A stretch of 64,000 nucleotides of DNA, taken from Corynebacterium kalidii. Lineage in GTDB: Bacteria; Actinomycetota; Actinomycetes; Mycobacteriales; Mycobacteriaceae. Below are positions 1 to 9,274 of the stretch, in pieces (the stretch's first letter is position 1; every line of letters begins with the position of its first letter). Below the pieces are notes generated by a model. That model had not been told where the DNA came from. It saw only the letters and a program-made list of their open reading frames with translations, and made no database searches. The stretch covers positions 43,110-107,109 of the forward strand of contig NZ_JALIEA010000007.1 of the NCBI RefSeq assembly GCF_022869005.1. The letters are read 5' to 3'. Both the position numbers and the translations under genes were made by a program.

Positions 1-159
1 CGCGCCGGGGCGGAGCTGGCGGCCGAACTGCGGACGGAACCTGTCGTCGGGGCAGGGGTAGAAGGTGTGACCGGCATGACCGGCACGGACGGTACCGGCG
101 TCACCGGTGACACCGCCGGTGGGTTCGAGGCGTTGCTGAGGGTGCACAGCGGAACCTGA
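1..159 (+). CDS. C-terminal fragment of an unidentified protein (5' end outside window)
   Basis: One frame is open from the first base to a TGA at 157-159 and encodes 52 residues ending in ALLRVHSGT. The fragment is rich in Gly, Thr and Val (a run of VTG/GTD-like repeats at about residues 26-42), which reads like a low-complexity linker, and it shows no family motif. Codon use is GC-rich as in the neighbouring genes. It could be the tail of a real gene co-oriented with the MMPL gene downstream, or a chance open frame in GC-rich DNA. I do not recognise it. Confidence 0.4.
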   Translation, partial: RAGAELAAELRTEPVVGAGVEGVTGMTGTDGTGVTGDTAGGFEALLRVHSGT

Positions 160-250
160 CTGCACCTCGGGCGTTTTCGTGTACCGAATTATGACGGGCG
201 GACTCTGGCATTCTTAGGGGATCCGAGTCCCCGACCGAAGAGAGTGCACC

Positions 251-2380
251 ATGCCGGACGCCCCACCCACCCGTTCCCGGTCGTTCCGGAGGCGCGTGCT
301 CCCCGCCCTGCTCATCCTGCTGTGGCTGGGGGTCGCCGCGGTGGGCGGGCCGAAGTTCGGCGAGATCAGTGAGGTCGCCACCAACGACCAGTCCTCCTTC
401 CTGCCGGAATCCGCTGAATCGACGAAGGTCAGTGCCCGGCTGGAGGACTTCCAGGACTCCGGGTCGGCCCCGGCGATCGTCGTGGTCACCGCCGAGGGCG
501 GCGACACCGACGGCCGGACGCTCGACCCGGCCGTGTTGAGTGACCTGGGGGACCTGCCGGGGAAGCTCTCGGCCGCCGTCGACGGGGCGACCGGGACGTC
601 CGGTACGGAGGCGAGCCCGCCACTGCCGTCGGAGGACGGGGAGGCGGTGCAGGTCATCGTCGTCCCGCCGGAGTCGGCCGCGCCGGCGGACGCCGTCGAC
701 GCGCTGCGGGCCGAACTCGCGTCGGCGCTCCCGGGCGGACTGCAGGCCCAGGTCACCGGCCCCGCGGGGTTCAGCGCGGACCTGTCGGAGGCGTTCGCCG
801 GGATCGACGGTCTGCTGCTGCTGGTGGCGGTCGCCGCGGTGCTGGTGATCCTCGTGCTGGTGTACCGGTCACCGTTCCTGCCGCTGATCGTATTGCTGGG
901 GTCGATGATCGCCCTGTGTGCCGCGGTGCTGGTCAACGTGGCGTTGGCGGGCTCCGGGGTGGTGATGATCAACGGGCAGATCCAGGGCATCCTGTTCATC
1001 CTGGTCATCGGCGCGGCCACGGACTACGGCCTGCTCTACACCGCGCGGTTCCGTGAGGAGCTCGGCCGGCACGGGACGTCTTGGGCGGCGACGGTGGCGG
1101 CGCTGCGGGGCACCTGGCAACCCGTCCTGGCGTCGGCGGCCACGGTGATCGCCGGACTGCTGTGCCTGCTGCTGTCGGACCTGGCGTCGAACGCCGGGCT
1201 GGGGCCGGTCGCGGCGGTGGGTATCGTCGCGGCGTTCCTCACCTCGCTGACGTTCCTCCCCGCGGTGCTGGCGCTGCTGGGCAGGAGGGTCTTCTGGCCG
1301 CGCGTCCCCAGTCCCGCTGAGGAATCCACCGAGGCTGCGGAAACCACCGGAACCGCGGAAGCGCCGGCGCCGGGCGGGGTCTGGGACCGTGTCGCCGACC
1401 TGGTCGCGCGTGCACCCCGACGCATCGCCGTCGGTGTGGTGCTCCTGCTCCTCGCCGGTTGTGCCGGGCTGGCCACCCTCGACGCCGACGGGGTCCCCAC
1501 CAGTGACTACGTGATCGGGCAGAGCGACGCCCGCGACGGTCAGGACACCCTCGACCGGCACTTCCCGGCCGGTGCCGGAGCCCCGACGTACGTCCTCGTC
1601 CCCGAGGAGAACCGGGACGCCGTCGACACGGCGATCGCAGCACTCGACGGTGTCCAGTCAGTCGGGGACGGCGCAGGACGTGGCCCGTCGGTGGTGGACG
1701 GGCAGGCGTTGCTGGAGGTCACGCTCGCGGATTCGCCGTACTCCGATGCCGCCGAGGACACCGTCCGCGAGATCCGGGCCGAGGTCGGTGACCTCGGCGC
1801 ACTGGTCGGCGGGACCACGGCCACCGAACTGGACACCAAGGAGACGTCCGTCGCCGACCGGGCGGTCATCATCCCGGTGGTGCTGCTGGTGATCACGGTG
1901 ATGCTGGCGCTGCTGCTGCGCTCGGTGGTCGCACCGCTGGTCCTGTTGGCGACGACGGTGCTCAGTTTCGGGACGGCACTGGGCATCGGTGCGGCGGTCT
2001 TCGCACTCGTCGGGTCGAGTGGCTCCGACCCGTCGGTGCCGTTGTACGCCTTCGTGTTCCTGGTGGCGCTGGCGATCGACTACAACATCTTCCTGATGAC
2101 CAGGGTCCGGGAGGAGTCCATGGTGCACGGGACCGCGGACGGGGTACGACGTGGACTGGTCAGTACGGGCGGGGTGATCACCAGTGCGGGCATCGTGCTG
2201 GCGGCGACGTTCGCGGCGTTGCTGGTCATTCCGATCCAGTTCCTGGTGCAGCTCGCGGTGATCATCTCGCTGGGTGTGCTGATCGACACGTTCCTGGTCC
2301 GCTCGTTCCTGGTGCCGGCGCTGACCCGGATTCTCGGGGACCGTGTCTGGTGGCCGGCACGGCAGGGGAGGACGGGGTAG
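251..2380 (+). CDS. MMPL/RND-family membrane transporter
   Basis: The 709-residue protein has the two-halved RND layout: one N-terminal membrane segment (about residues 15-35), a large extracytoplasmic loop, five to six segments (about 185-345), then the repeat (segment near 390, loop, five to six segments from about 540 to 700). The stretch GAATDYGLLYTARFREE in the first half and its counterpart VALAIDYNIFLMTRVREE in the second are typical MMPL motifs, with the Asp-Tyr pair implicated in proton coupling. MMPL proteins of Corynebacteriales export lipids such as trehalose monomycolate precursors or drugs; this one is shorter than classical MmpL3 and its substrate cannot be read from sequence. 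The ATG at 251 directly follows GAAGAGAG. It appears monocistronic and ends in a hairpin shared with tRNA-Arg. Confidence 0.88.
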   Translation: MPDAPPTRSRSFRRRVLPALLILLWLGVAAVGGPKFGEISEVATNDQSSFLPESAESTKVSARLEDFQDSGSAPAIVVVTAEGGDTDGRTLDPAVLSDLGDLPGKLSAAVDGATGTSGTEASPPLPSEDGEAVQVIVVPPESAAPADAVDALRAELASALPGGLQAQVTGPAGFSADLSEAFAGIDGLLLLVAVAAVLVILVLVYRSPFLPLIVLLGSMIALCAAVLVNVALAGSGVVMINGQIQGILFILVIGAATDYGLLYTARFREELGRHGTSWAATVAALRGTWQPVLASAATVIAGLLCLLLSDLASNAGLGPVAAVGIVAAFLTSLTFLPAVLALLGRRVFWPRVPSPAEESTEAAETTGTAEAPAPGGVWDRVADLVARAPRRIAVGVVLLLLAGCAGLATLDADGVPTSDYVIGQSDARDGQDTLDRHFPAGAGAPTYVLVPEENRDAVDTAIAALDGVQSVGDGAGRGPSVVDGQALLEVTLADSPYSDAAEDTVREIRAEVGDLGALVGGTTATELDTKETSVADRAVIIPVVLLVITVMLALLLRSVVAPLVLLATTVLSFGTALGIGAAVFALVGSSGSDPSVPLYAFVFLVALAIDYNIFLMTRVREESMVHGTADGVRRGLVSTGGVITSAGIVLAATFAALLVIPIQFLVQLAVIISLGVLIDTFLVRSFLVPALTRILGDRVWWPARQGRTG

Positions 2381-2396
2381 CGGCGAGGGTGAATGC

Positions 2397-2439
2397 CGCA
2401 GGGGCCGGCCGTGACGGGTTGTCACGACCGGCCCCTGCG
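2397..2439. terminator. Bidirectional hairpin between mmpL gene and tRNA-Arg
   Basis: Arms 2397-2415 and 2421-2439 pair over 19 positions with one mismatch (2409/2427) around a five-base loop GGGTT. It lies between two convergent units, so it probably terminates both. There is no clear U tract, as is common in high-GC actinobacteria. Confidence 0.7.
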
Positions 2440-2447
2440 TTGTGTCG

Positions 2448-2520
2448 TGCCCCAGGCAGGATTCGAACCTGCGACACCCGCTTTAGGAGAGCGGTGCTCT
2501 ATCCCCTGAGCTACTGGGGC
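2448..2520 (-). tRNA. tRNA-Arg, anticodon CCU
   Basis: Read on the minus strand, GCCCCAG at 2520-2514 pairs with CTGGGGC at 2455-2449 as the acceptor stem. The D arm (AGCTC...GAGC), the anticodon loop with CCT, and the T arm with GGTTCGAATCC are all present in order. CCU reads AGG arginine codons. The CCA end is not encoded; the discriminator base is A at 2448. Confidence 0.95.
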
Positions 2521-2576
2521 GCACCGGAACAGTGTAGCGCGTCTGTGTCGGTGACGGGGAACGCGGTGCCCCTGTG

Positions 2577-3779
2577 TCAGGCGTCGCCGGTGGGGGAGCC
2601 GGGGATCGTCGTCCGCGACGGGCCGACCGCCGGGGCGAGGAGCGGGAAGACCAGGACAGTCAGGGCGCCACCGGCGACCAGCAGGGACGCCTCCTCTTGG
2701 TCCATGATCCCCGAGGACGTGGCGACGCCGGTGACCGCGACGATGATCGGCAGGCCGGTGGCCGAGTACAGGGACATCTCCAGTTTCTCGCGCCAGCCGT
2801 GCAGCTCCGAGCCGGTGTTCATCCACAGTTCGCGGAGGAAGATCGGCATACCCCTGGTGAGGAGGATGACCGGCACGACGGCGAGGACGAACCACGGCCG
2901 GTCGGCGATCACGCCGGTGTCGACGGCCATGCCGGAGGTCACGAAGAACACCGGGATGAACACGCCGTAGCCGACGGTCTCCAGTTGCTTCTCCAGCCCG
3001 GGACGGTAGGTGTCCGGCACGATCTGGTGCAGGATGATGCCGGTGGCGAAGGCGCCGAGGACGACATCGAGGTCGAAGACGGCGGCGACGGCCATGAGCA
3101 CGGCGAGCATCAGGACGACCGACCGGATCACGGTCTGGTTCGTCGAACCGGCACCGTCGCGGATCGCCCACCCGATCCAGGGTGTCAGCGTCCGTACGGT
3201 CCGGGGGAGCAGCGCGACGATGAACGCGATGACGAAGAACGCGGCCAACACCGCGGCGCTGGCCCAGGTGGTCCGCGCCGACAACAGGACGGCCATGGCC
3301 ACGACGGGGGCCAGTTCGCCGACAGCGCCGTGGATCATCACGCTGTTGCCGACCGGGGTCCCGCCCAGCCCGTTCTGCTTCAGCACCGGCATGAGCGTGC
3401 CCAGTGCGGTCGAGGTCAGCGCGATCCCCAGGACGACCGATACTCCGATGTCCCCGGAGGTGAGCACCATGGCGCCGCCGATGCTCAGGACGAGGCAAAG
3501 GGCCCATGTGAGCAGGGCGTGTCCACCCTGGCGAGACTTCAGCATCGACGGGTTGATCTCCATGCCGGCGAGGAGGAAGAGGAGTCCGAGCCCGAGTTCG
3601 CGCAACAGGCCGACGGCTTCGCCGTCGCTGGCGAGACCGACGCCGAACGGGCCGATCACCAGGCCCAGGATGAGCAGGAAGACGACGGCGGGAACGCGTT
3701 TGCCCGTGAGGAAGGCCAGGACCGGGGCGAGGAGTCCGGCACCGGCGATCCATGCGAAGGAGACGAGGGCGTCTGTCAT
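2577..3779 (-). CDS. Cation:proton antiporter (CPA2, KefB/Nap type)
   Basis: The 400-residue protein is almost entirely hydrophobic, with about 11-12 membrane segments, and carries CPA2 features: an N-terminal helix pair, GLVIGPFGVGL near residue 40 (the typical P-F-G turn), LLFLLAGMEINP near 70, and LGAFATGIIL in the second half. CPA2 proteins exchange Na+ or K+ for protons. There is no C-terminal RCK/TrkA-N domain, so it resembles the short Nap/MagA-like forms rather than KefC. It stands alone between tRNA-Arg and mctC, starts at ATG 3779, and its ion specificity is not evident. Confidence 0.85.
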   Translation of the reverse strand: MTDALVSFAWIAGAGLLAPVLAFLTGKRVPAVVFLLILGLVIGPFGVGLASDGEAVGLLRELGLGLLFLLAGMEINPSMLKSRQGGHALLTWALCLVLSIGGAMVLTSGDIGVSVVLGIALTSTALGTLMPVLKQNGLGGTPVGNSVMIHGAVGELAPVVAMAVLLSARTTWASAAVLAAFFVIAFIVALLPRTVRTLTPWIGWAIRDGAGSTNQTVIRSVVLMLAVLMAVAAVFDLDVVLGAFATGIILHQIVPDTYRPGLEKQLETVGYGVFIPVFFVTSGMAVDTGVIADRPWFVLAVVPVILLTRGMPIFLRELWMNTGSELHGWREKLEMSLYSATGLPIIVAVTGVATSSGIMDQEEASLLVAGGALTVLVFPLLAPAVGPSRTTIPGSPTGDA

Positions 3780-3824
3780 GGGGTTGAGCGTACCGGTCGG
3801 TGGTCCCGGGGGTTGAAATACAGA

Positions 3825-3857
3825 CGTCCCCTCCGCCGTGGTGGGGCGGAGGGGACG
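3825..3857 (-). terminator. Hairpin downstream of mctC
   Basis: A 13-bp perfect stem (3825-3837 with 3845-3857, arm CGTCCCCTCCGCC) closes a seven-base loop. It lies 60 bases past the mctC stop and just before the start of the antiporter gene on the same strand, so it should separate the two transcription units. Confidence 0.7.
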
Positions 3858-3917
3858 GTGCGGTGGTGACCGTGGCGGGTGGTGGTCGGTGGGGGAGTCG
3901 CTGGGTGGTGGTCGGTG

Positions 3918-5549
3918 TTAGTGGTCGACCGGGGCCTCGACACCGACACCAGTGAGGGAGCGGACCTCCATCTCGGCCTGCAGGGCGTCCTTGTTGTCCG
4001 GCTTGCCGAGGTAGGTGCCGACGATGCCGGCCAGGAAGCCCAGCGGGATGGAGATGATCGCCGGGTTGGTCAGGTCGATCAGGGTCCAGTCGGCGTTCGG
4101 GAACATCGCGGTCTCCGTACCGGAGACGGAGTTCGAGAAGAACAGCACGACCAAGGAGGAGACGAGTCCGACGTAGATCGAGGCGACGGCACCGGTGGTG
4201 TTGAACCGCTTCCAGTACAGGGAGTACAGGATGGTGGGCAGGTTCGCCGATGCGGCGATGCAGAAGGCCAGGGAGACCAGGAAGGCGACGTTCTGGTCCA
4301 TGGCGAGGATGCCCAGGATGATCGAGGCGACGCCGATGACGACCACGGTGATCTTCGAGACCCGGACCTGTTCCGCCTCGGAGGCCTTGCCGCCGCGGAT
4401 GACCGCGTCGTAGAAGTCGTGGGCGACGGAGGCCGAGGCGGTGATCGCCAGGCCGGCGACCACGGCCAGGACGGTGGCGAAGGCGACCGCGGAGATCAGT
4501 GCCATGAAGATCGATCCGCCGAGTTCCAGTGCCAGCAGCGGTGCGGCGGCGTTCGCCCCACCCGGTGCGTTCTGGATCCGGTCGACACCGACGTACGCGG
4601 CGGCGGCGTAGCCCAGGATCAGGGTCAGCAGGTAGAAGCCGCCGATCAGGACGATGGCCCAGGTCACGGACTTGCGGGCCTCACGGGCGGTCGGCACCGT
4701 GTAGAAGCGCATCAGCACGTGGGGCAGGCCGGCGACACCGAGGCACAGTGCCATGGCCAGGGAGATGAAGTCGAGCTGGCCCATGAGCGAACCGCCGTAC
4801 TTCATACCGGGCTCGAGGATGCCCTCGGGGTTGGCGGTGCCGGCCTCGGCGTGCTTGTCGATGGCCATCTGCAGCAGTTCGGAGAAGTTGCCCTTCACCA
4901 TCACCATGATGATGACGGCCATGATGAACACACCGGCACACAGCAGGACTGCCTTGATCATCTGGACGTAGGTGGTGCCCTTCATGCCACCGATGAGCAC
5001 GTAGGCGATCATCACCACACCGACCACGGCGACCACGGCGGCCTGGGCGGGCTTCTCGTGGATGTCCAGCAGCACGGACACCAGGGAACCGGCACCGGCC
5101 ATCTGGGCGATCAGGTAGAACAGCGACACGAACAGGGTCGCGAACGACGCCGCGAGGCGCACCGGGCGTTGCTTCAGGCGGAAGGACAGTACGTCCGCCA
5201 TGGTGAACTTGCCGGTGTTACGCAACGGCTCGGCGACGAGCAGCATCGCGACGACCCAGGCGACGAAGAAGCCGATCGAGTAGAGGAATCCGTCGTAACC
5301 CTGGAGGGCGATCGCGCCGACGATGCCCAGGAAGGACGCCGCCGAGAGGTAGTCACCGGCGATGGCGAGGCCGTTCTGGGTGCCGGAGAAGCTGGCGCCA
5401 CCGGTGTAGAAGTCCTTGGCGGAGTCCTTCTGCTGGGACTTGCTGGCCCGGGTCACGATCGCCATGGTGATGACGATGAACCCGATGAAGATGGCGATGT
5501 TGAGGATGGGGTTGCCCGCGTCTGACTGGGCAAGAAGGTGTGTCTGCAT
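3918..5549 (-). CDS. mctC: Monocarboxylate/acetate:cation symporter (SSS family), MctC/ActP-like
   Basis: A 543-residue sodium/solute symporter with about 13 membrane segments. The SSS signature region is clear: DFYTGGASFSGTQNGLAIAG near the N-terminus, then GDYLSAASFLG, and VATAISASASVAHDFYDAVI-like text (LAITASASVAHDFYDAVIRG) in the middle. The family includes ActP of E. coli and MctC of C. glutamicum, which imports pyruvate, acetate and propionate. I chose ATG 5549 (MQTHLLAQ), preceded by GAGAGAA; a GTG at 5600 would add 17 residues and overlap the mctB stop. It follows mctB in the same orientation with 47 bases between them, as a two-gene operon. Confidence 0.9.
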   Translation of the reverse strand: MQTHLLAQSDAGNPILNIAIFIGFIVITMAIVTRASKSQQKDSAKDFYTGGASFSGTQNGLAIAGDYLSAASFLGIVGAIALQGYDGFLYSIGFFVAWVVAMLLVAEPLRNTGKFTMADVLSFRLKQRPVRLAASFATLFVSLFYLIAQMAGAGSLVSVLLDIHEKPAQAAVVAVVGVVMIAYVLIGGMKGTTYVQMIKAVLLCAGVFIMAVIIMVMVKGNFSELLQMAIDKHAEAGTANPEGILEPGMKYGGSLMGQLDFISLAMALCLGVAGLPHVLMRFYTVPTAREARKSVTWAIVLIGGFYLLTLILGYAAAAYVGVDRIQNAPGGANAAAPLLALELGGSIFMALISAVAFATVLAVVAGLAITASASVAHDFYDAVIRGGKASEAEQVRVSKITVVVIGVASIILGILAMDQNVAFLVSLAFCIAASANLPTILYSLYWKRFNTTGAVASIYVGLVSSLVVLFFSNSVSGTETAMFPNADWTLIDLTNPAIISIPLGFLAGIVGTYLGKPDNKDALQAEMEVRSLTGVGVEAPVDH

Positions 5550-5596
5550 GTTTTCTCTCAGTTCGGGGTCGTCAGAAAATCCTGGACGCCCGGCGG

Positions 5597-5950
5597 TCAC
5601 GCCTGGGCGAAGTCGCCGGTGCGCTCGAGGCGGTCACGCAGAGCGGAGGTCCGTGGCTCGATCTCTCGGTCGGCGAACTTCACGTAGGCGTAGGTGATGG
5701 CGAAGGTCGTCACGAACTGGAGCAGCCCCAGGATGACTCCGACGTTGATGTTGCCGAGGACCTTCCCCGAGAACAGGTCGGGCGTGAACATGGCGAGAAC
5801 AACGTACGCCCCGAACCAGAGCAGGGCGCAGATCGTCACCGGGAAGGCGAACCCCCGTTGCTTCTTCCGAAGCTCCTGGAACTCGGGGCTTCTCTGAGCC
5901 TCGATGAACTCTTCGGGGGACGGCGTGTGCCGCAGGTCGGGTGTCGACAT
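5597..5950 (-). CDS. mctB: DUF485 small membrane protein, MctB/YjcH-like
   Basis: A 117-residue protein with two hydrophobic segments (about 45-65 and 80-105) and the DUF485 text SPEFQELRKKQRGFAFPV before the first. DUF485 proteins are almost always encoded directly upstream of acetate/monocarboxylate symporters (yjcH-actP in E. coli, mctB-mctC in C. glutamicum) and are thought to assist the transporter; the mechanism is unknown. ATG 5950 is preceded by AAAGGGAG on the minus strand. A CRP/GlxR-like palindrome lies just upstream. Confidence 0.85.
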   Translation of the reverse strand: MSTPDLRHTPSPEEFIEAQRSPEFQELRKKQRGFAFPVTICALLWFGAYVVLAMFTPDLFSGKVLGNINVGVILGLLQFVTTFAITYAYVKFADREIEPRTSALRDRLERTGDFAQA

Positions 5951-5967
5951 CGGCTCCCTTTCTTGTG

Positions 5968-5983
5968 AGTGATAATGGTCACA
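5968..5983 (-). promoter_or_regulatory. Candidate GlxR (CRP-type) binding site upstream of mctBC
   Basis: On the minus strand the 16 bases read TGTGACCATTATCACT, close to the GlxR consensus TGTGANNTANNTCACA (9 of 10 outer positions agree; the central TA is AT). It sits 18-33 bases before the mctB start codon. GlxR is the cAMP-binding global regulator of carbon metabolism in corynebacteria and controls acetate genes; regulation here is inferred. Confidence 0.5.
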
Positions 5984-6201
5984 GGCGAGCTGTGGATGGG
6001 TGACAAGTTACAGAACCGGCGGAAACCTTTTCAAGGTGGAACGGGGGTTGTGCAGGGAGCGAGACGTAATACACCCCCGCAGGTCGTCCTGACATGCATC
6101 TAAGCAGGAGCCTAACGGGGGTGGGTCGTGAACCGGTGCGACGGTTGCCCGGGGACGGGAGCCGCACAAATGCTTCACAAAATATGTGCTTCTGGGGAGG
6201 C

Positions 6202-6444
6202 CTACCCCAGTGCGTCGAGCTTGGCCCGGACGTCGTTGGCGGGCGGGTTCGTCGCGTGGGTGCCGTCCGAGTACTTCACGGTCGGCACCACCCGGTTGCC
6301 GTCGTTGACGGACTTCACCCACTCGCCGGCGTCGGGGTTCTCCTCGACGTCGATGCGCTCGTAGGGGGTGCCGGTGGCGTCGAGGTCGGCGGTGAGGCGC
6401 TGGCAGAACGGGCACCAGGTGGTCGTGTACAGGGTGACGGACAT
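6202..6444 (-). CDS. mrx1: Mycoredoxin-1-like glutaredoxin-fold protein
   Basis: An 80-residue single-domain thioredoxin-fold protein with the redox motif CPFC at about residues 11-14 (TTTWCPFCQRL) and a cis-proline motif VPTVKYSDG. Mycoredoxins use mycothiol in Actinobacteria to reduce mixed disulfides on proteins. Length and motif fit Mrx1. The ATG at 6444 is 8 bases after the folA stop, so it is the last gene of the cysQ-cls-thyA-folA-mrx1 series. NrdH, which has CVQC, is a separate gene further right. Confidence 0.88.
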   Translation of the reverse strand: MSVTLYTTTWCPFCQRLTADLDATGTPYERIDVEENPDAGEWVKSVNDGNRVVPTVKYSDGTHATNPPANDVRAKLDALG

Positions 6445-6452
6445 CAGGGGGG

Positions 6453-7097
6453 TTACTCCTCGTGGTCGGGGGTTGTCGTGGACGTGTATTCGCAGATCCG
6501 GTAGCGCAACGGGTCCTCGCCGGTCAGGGCGGTGCCCCGGTCGGACTCCAGCCACGGGCCGTCCGACACCGTGAACGAACCGTCCTGCACCGTCGCGCGC
6601 ATGTCCGGTGCGGTCACGGTGAACCGTCCGGGGGCACCGCAGGCGATCTCGGTGACCACCACGCGGTCCGCGACAGGCAGACACTGCCGGTAGATCTCGC
6701 CGCCGCCGAGGATCCAGACGGTCGGCACGTCGCCGGAGGTCCGCTCCGTCGCGACCCGGTGCGCTGCGGCGACGGCCTCCGGGATCGTGGCGCACACCGT
6801 GCCTCCGGGGGCGTCGTAGGACGCGTTCCGGGTGACCACGACGTTGTCGCGTCCCGGGAGGGGACGGAAGCGCGGGTCCAGGGCCTCCCACGAGATCCGG
6901 CCCATCACCACCGGGGCGCCCACGGTGGAGTTCTTGAAGTGTTCGAGGTCCTCGGGAAGGTACCAGGGCATGTCGGCCCCGTCACCGATGACGCAGTCGG
7001 TGGTCTGGGCCCAGATCATGGCGATCTCCACGCCGTCGGGCAGGCCGGCGGCACGCAGGTCGTCACGGGTCAGGGCAGGGGTGGTGCTGTGGTTCAC
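6453..7097 (-). CDS. folA: Dihydrofolate reductase
   Basis: A 214-residue protein beginning with about 20 residues absent from the shortest forms, then IAMIWAQTTDCVIGDGADMPWYLPEDLEHFK, which is the DHFR active-site region (W-Y-L-P-E-D, with Glu/Asp as catalytic acid). VMGRISWEAL and the NADPH-binding segment ILGGGEIYRQCLP follow. It makes tetrahydrofolate from dihydrofolate and so recycles the product of thyA immediately upstream (15-base gap). Start at ATG 7097 is the first good one; MIWAQ would be too late and would remove the first strand. Confidence 0.92.
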   Translation of the reverse strand: MNHSTTPALTRDDLRAAGLPDGVEIAMIWAQTTDCVIGDGADMPWYLPEDLEHFKNSTVGAPVVMGRISWEALDPRFRPLPGRDNVVVTRNASYDAPGGTVCATIPEAVAAAHRVATERTSGDVPTVWILGGGEIYRQCLPVADRVVVTEIACGAPGRFTVTAPDMRATVQDGSFTVSDGPWLESDRGTALTGEDPLRYRICEYTSTTTPDHEE

Positions 7098-7112
7098 GGT
7101 GTCGTCTCTCCC

Positions 7113-7925
7113 TCAGACCGCCACGGGGGCCTTGATGCCCGGGTGCGGATCGTAGCCCTCCACGGAAATGTCGTCGAAGGTGTAGCTGAACATGTCCGGC
7201 GCCTTGGTCAGGGACAGCGTCGGGTAGGGGCGCGGGTCCCGGCTGAGCTGTCGTTCGACCTGCTCGACATGGTTGTCGTAGATGTGGCAGTCGCCACCGG
7301 TCCAGACGAACTCGCCGACCTCCAGGCCCGCCTGCTGGGCGAACATGTGGGTCAGGATGGAGTAGCTGGCGATGTTGAACGGGACGCCGAGGAACATGTC
7401 GGCACTGCGCTGGTAGAGCTGGCAGGACAGCTTCCCGTCGGCCACGTACAGCTGGAACAACAGGTGGCACGGGGGAAGGGCCATGTTGTCCAGTTCGGAG
7501 ACGTTCCACGCCGAGACGATATTGCGCCGGGAGTCCGGGTTCGCCGTCAGCGTCTCCAGCGCGGCGGCGATCTGGTCCACGTGCCTGCCGTCGGGGGTCG
7601 GCCAGCTCCGCCACTGCACGCCGTAGATCGGCCCTAGGTCGCCGTCGGCGTCGGCCCACTCGTCCCAGATACTCACGCCGTGCTCGTGGAGCCAGGCGAC
7701 GTTGGAGTCGCCGCGCAGGAACCAGAGCAGTTCGCCGACCACCGACTTTAGGTGGACCTTCTTCGTGGTGAGCAGGGGGAACCCGGCCGAGAGGTCGTAG
7801 CGGATCTGCCGGCCGAACAGGCTACGGGTGCCGGTGCCGGTGCGGTCGCCCTTGGGGGTTCCGTCGGCGAGGATCTCGGCCAGCAGGTCCTCGTACGGGG
7901 TGGGGATGGGGGAGTCCGAACTCAT
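7113..7925 (-). CDS. thyA: Thymidylate synthase (folate-dependent, ThyA)
   Basis: A 270-residue protein of normal ThyA length. The catalytic cysteine lies in [12 protein letters not shown] near residue 150, preceded by [20 protein letters not shown] and [20 protein letters not shown] are the substrate-binding signatures. It methylates dUMP to dTMP with methylene-tetrahydrofolate and feeds dihydrofolate to the FolA encoded next. ATG 7925 is near a weak purine stretch. The gene follows cls after 43 bases on the same strand. Confidence 0.95.
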   Translation of the reverse strand: MSSDSPIPTPYEDLLAEILADGTPKGDRTGTGTRSLFGRQIRYDLSAGFPLLTTKKVHLKSVVGELLWFLRGDSNVAWLHEHGVSIWDEWADADGDLGPIYGVQWRSWPTPDGRHVDQIAAALETLTANPDSRRNIVSAWNVSELDNMALPPCHLLFQLYVADGKLSCQLYQRSADMFLGVPFNIASYSILTHMFAQQAGLEVGEFVWTGGDCHIYDNHVEQVERQLSRDPRPYPTLSLTKAPDMFSYTFDDISVEGYDPHPGIKAPVAV

Positions 7926-7968
7926 GGCTACCAGGATAGGTTCCGGAAGGGGCCGGCCACCACCCGGG

Positions 7969-9249
7969 TCACAGGACCTTCCTCAGCGGCATCAGTGCCA
8001 TCTCCGCGACCCGGGACAGGGGATGGTCATCGCGCCAGGACCGGGACGACGCCGAGGTCAACGTCTCGCAGTGCTCGATGTCGGCGAGGAACACCTTCTC
8101 CATCGTCGCCGCGAACTCCCGGTCGGTCACCTCCACGTTGGTCTCGTAGTTGAAGGACAGGGAGAGGCGGTCGATGTTCGCCGTGCCGACGGTGGACCAT
8201 TCACCGTCGATGGTGGCGGTCTTCGCGTGGATCATCGTCGCCGCGTACAGGTGCAGGGTGACGCCGCGTTCGAGCAGTTCGGCGTAGAACCCGCGGCTGA
8301 CCCAGTCGGCGATCATGTGGTTGGACTCCTTGGGCACCATCAGGCGCACGTCCACACCGCGGTCCGCCGCTCGGTACAGGGCCTGCAGGATCTGCTGGTC
8401 CGGGATGAAGTACGCGGTGGTGATCCAGATGTGGTCCCGGGCCCGTTCGATCGCGGTGAGGTACATGTTCCGCAACGGGTAGACCAGCTGCACCGGCAGG
8501 TTCGCCACCACCTGCACCCTGGAGTCCCAGCTGTCGGGGGCGGTCCACGGGATGTCCCCGTCGTCGGGCCACTTCTCGTTCCAGATCCGGGCCACCGCGT
8601 TGCGCAGCCCCCACGGCTGTGGCCCGACCTGGCGGACGTGGGTGTCCCGCCAATGCCCGGCGAACTGGGAGCCGATGTTGTACCCGCCGACGAACCCGGT
8701 GTGGTCGTCGAGCACCAGGATCTTCGAGTGGTTCACCCCGGTGTTGCGCAGCGGCGCGGTCCAGAGCCGCCGTGAGGCGAAGGGGAGCCGTGCGACGTGG
8801 ACCTTGTCGGAGAAGTTGTCGTAGAACGACCGCGGCACCACCATGTTCCCGAAGCCGTCGTAGATCACGTACACCTCCACGCCGCGCTCGGCGGCGGCGT
8901 TGAGGGCACGGATGAACGCCAGCCCGTCGTCGTCGTCCTTCCACAGGTAGTTCTGCATGAGGACGATGTCCCGGGCGTCGTCGATCGCGGCGATCATGTC
9001 GTCGTAGAGCGAACGGCCGTCGGTGTAGACGGTCATTTCCGAGTCACCCACGGTGGCGGAGAAGGTGCCGGGCCGGGGAGCCTCACGTTCCCGTCGTCCC
9101 CGCCGCTGGAGGAGGTCCGCGGTGAGCGCGGGGAGTGCGGCTGCGGCCGCCAGCGCCGCGGCGCCTGCGACGGCGAGGCCACCGTAGGCGACCGGGGAGG
9201 GGGAGTCCGTCCGGTCCTTCTGACCGCCGGTGGTGCGCAGGTAGTTCAT
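7969..9249 (-). CDS. cls: Phospholipase-D family protein, cardiolipin synthase type
   Basis: A 426-residue protein with a membrane segment near residues 20-42 and two HxKxxxxD motifs, HSKILVLDD (about residue 185) and HAKTATIDG (about residue 340), each followed by a G-(G/T)-x-N segment (GGYNIGS and GTANIDR). This two-HKD plan and length match bacterial cardiolipin synthases, which join two phosphatidylglycerols at the membrane. I start at ATG 9249 (MNYLRTTGG) because the open frame further upstream enters cysQ. Another membrane-bound PLD transferase role remains possible. Confidence 0.85.
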   Translation of the reverse strand: MNYLRTTGGQKDRTDSPSPVAYGGLAVAGAAALAAAAALPALTADLLQRRGRREREAPRPGTFSATVGDSEMTVYTDGRSLYDDMIAAIDDARDIVLMQNYLWKDDDDGLAFIRALNAAAERGVEVYVIYDGFGNMVVPRSFYDNFSDKVHVARLPFASRRLWTAPLRNTGVNHSKILVLDDHTGFVGGYNIGSQFAGHWRDTHVRQVGPQPWGLRNAVARIWNEKWPDDGDIPWTAPDSWDSRVQVVANLPVQLVYPLRNMYLTAIERARDHIWITTAYFIPDQQILQALYRAADRGVDVRLMVPKESNHMIADWVSRGFYAELLERGVTLHLYAATMIHAKTATIDGEWSTVGTANIDRLSLSFNYETNVEVTDREFAATMEKVFLADIEHCETLTSASSRSWRDDHPLSRVAEMALMPLRKVL

Positions 9250-9274
9250 CCCGCCGATTCTACCGGCCGCGGTG

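Noticed and set aside
3879..5525. Long plus-strand open frame opposite mctC
   Set aside because: It is the Asp/Gly/His-rich shadow of the symporter gene and has no ribosome site or family motif.
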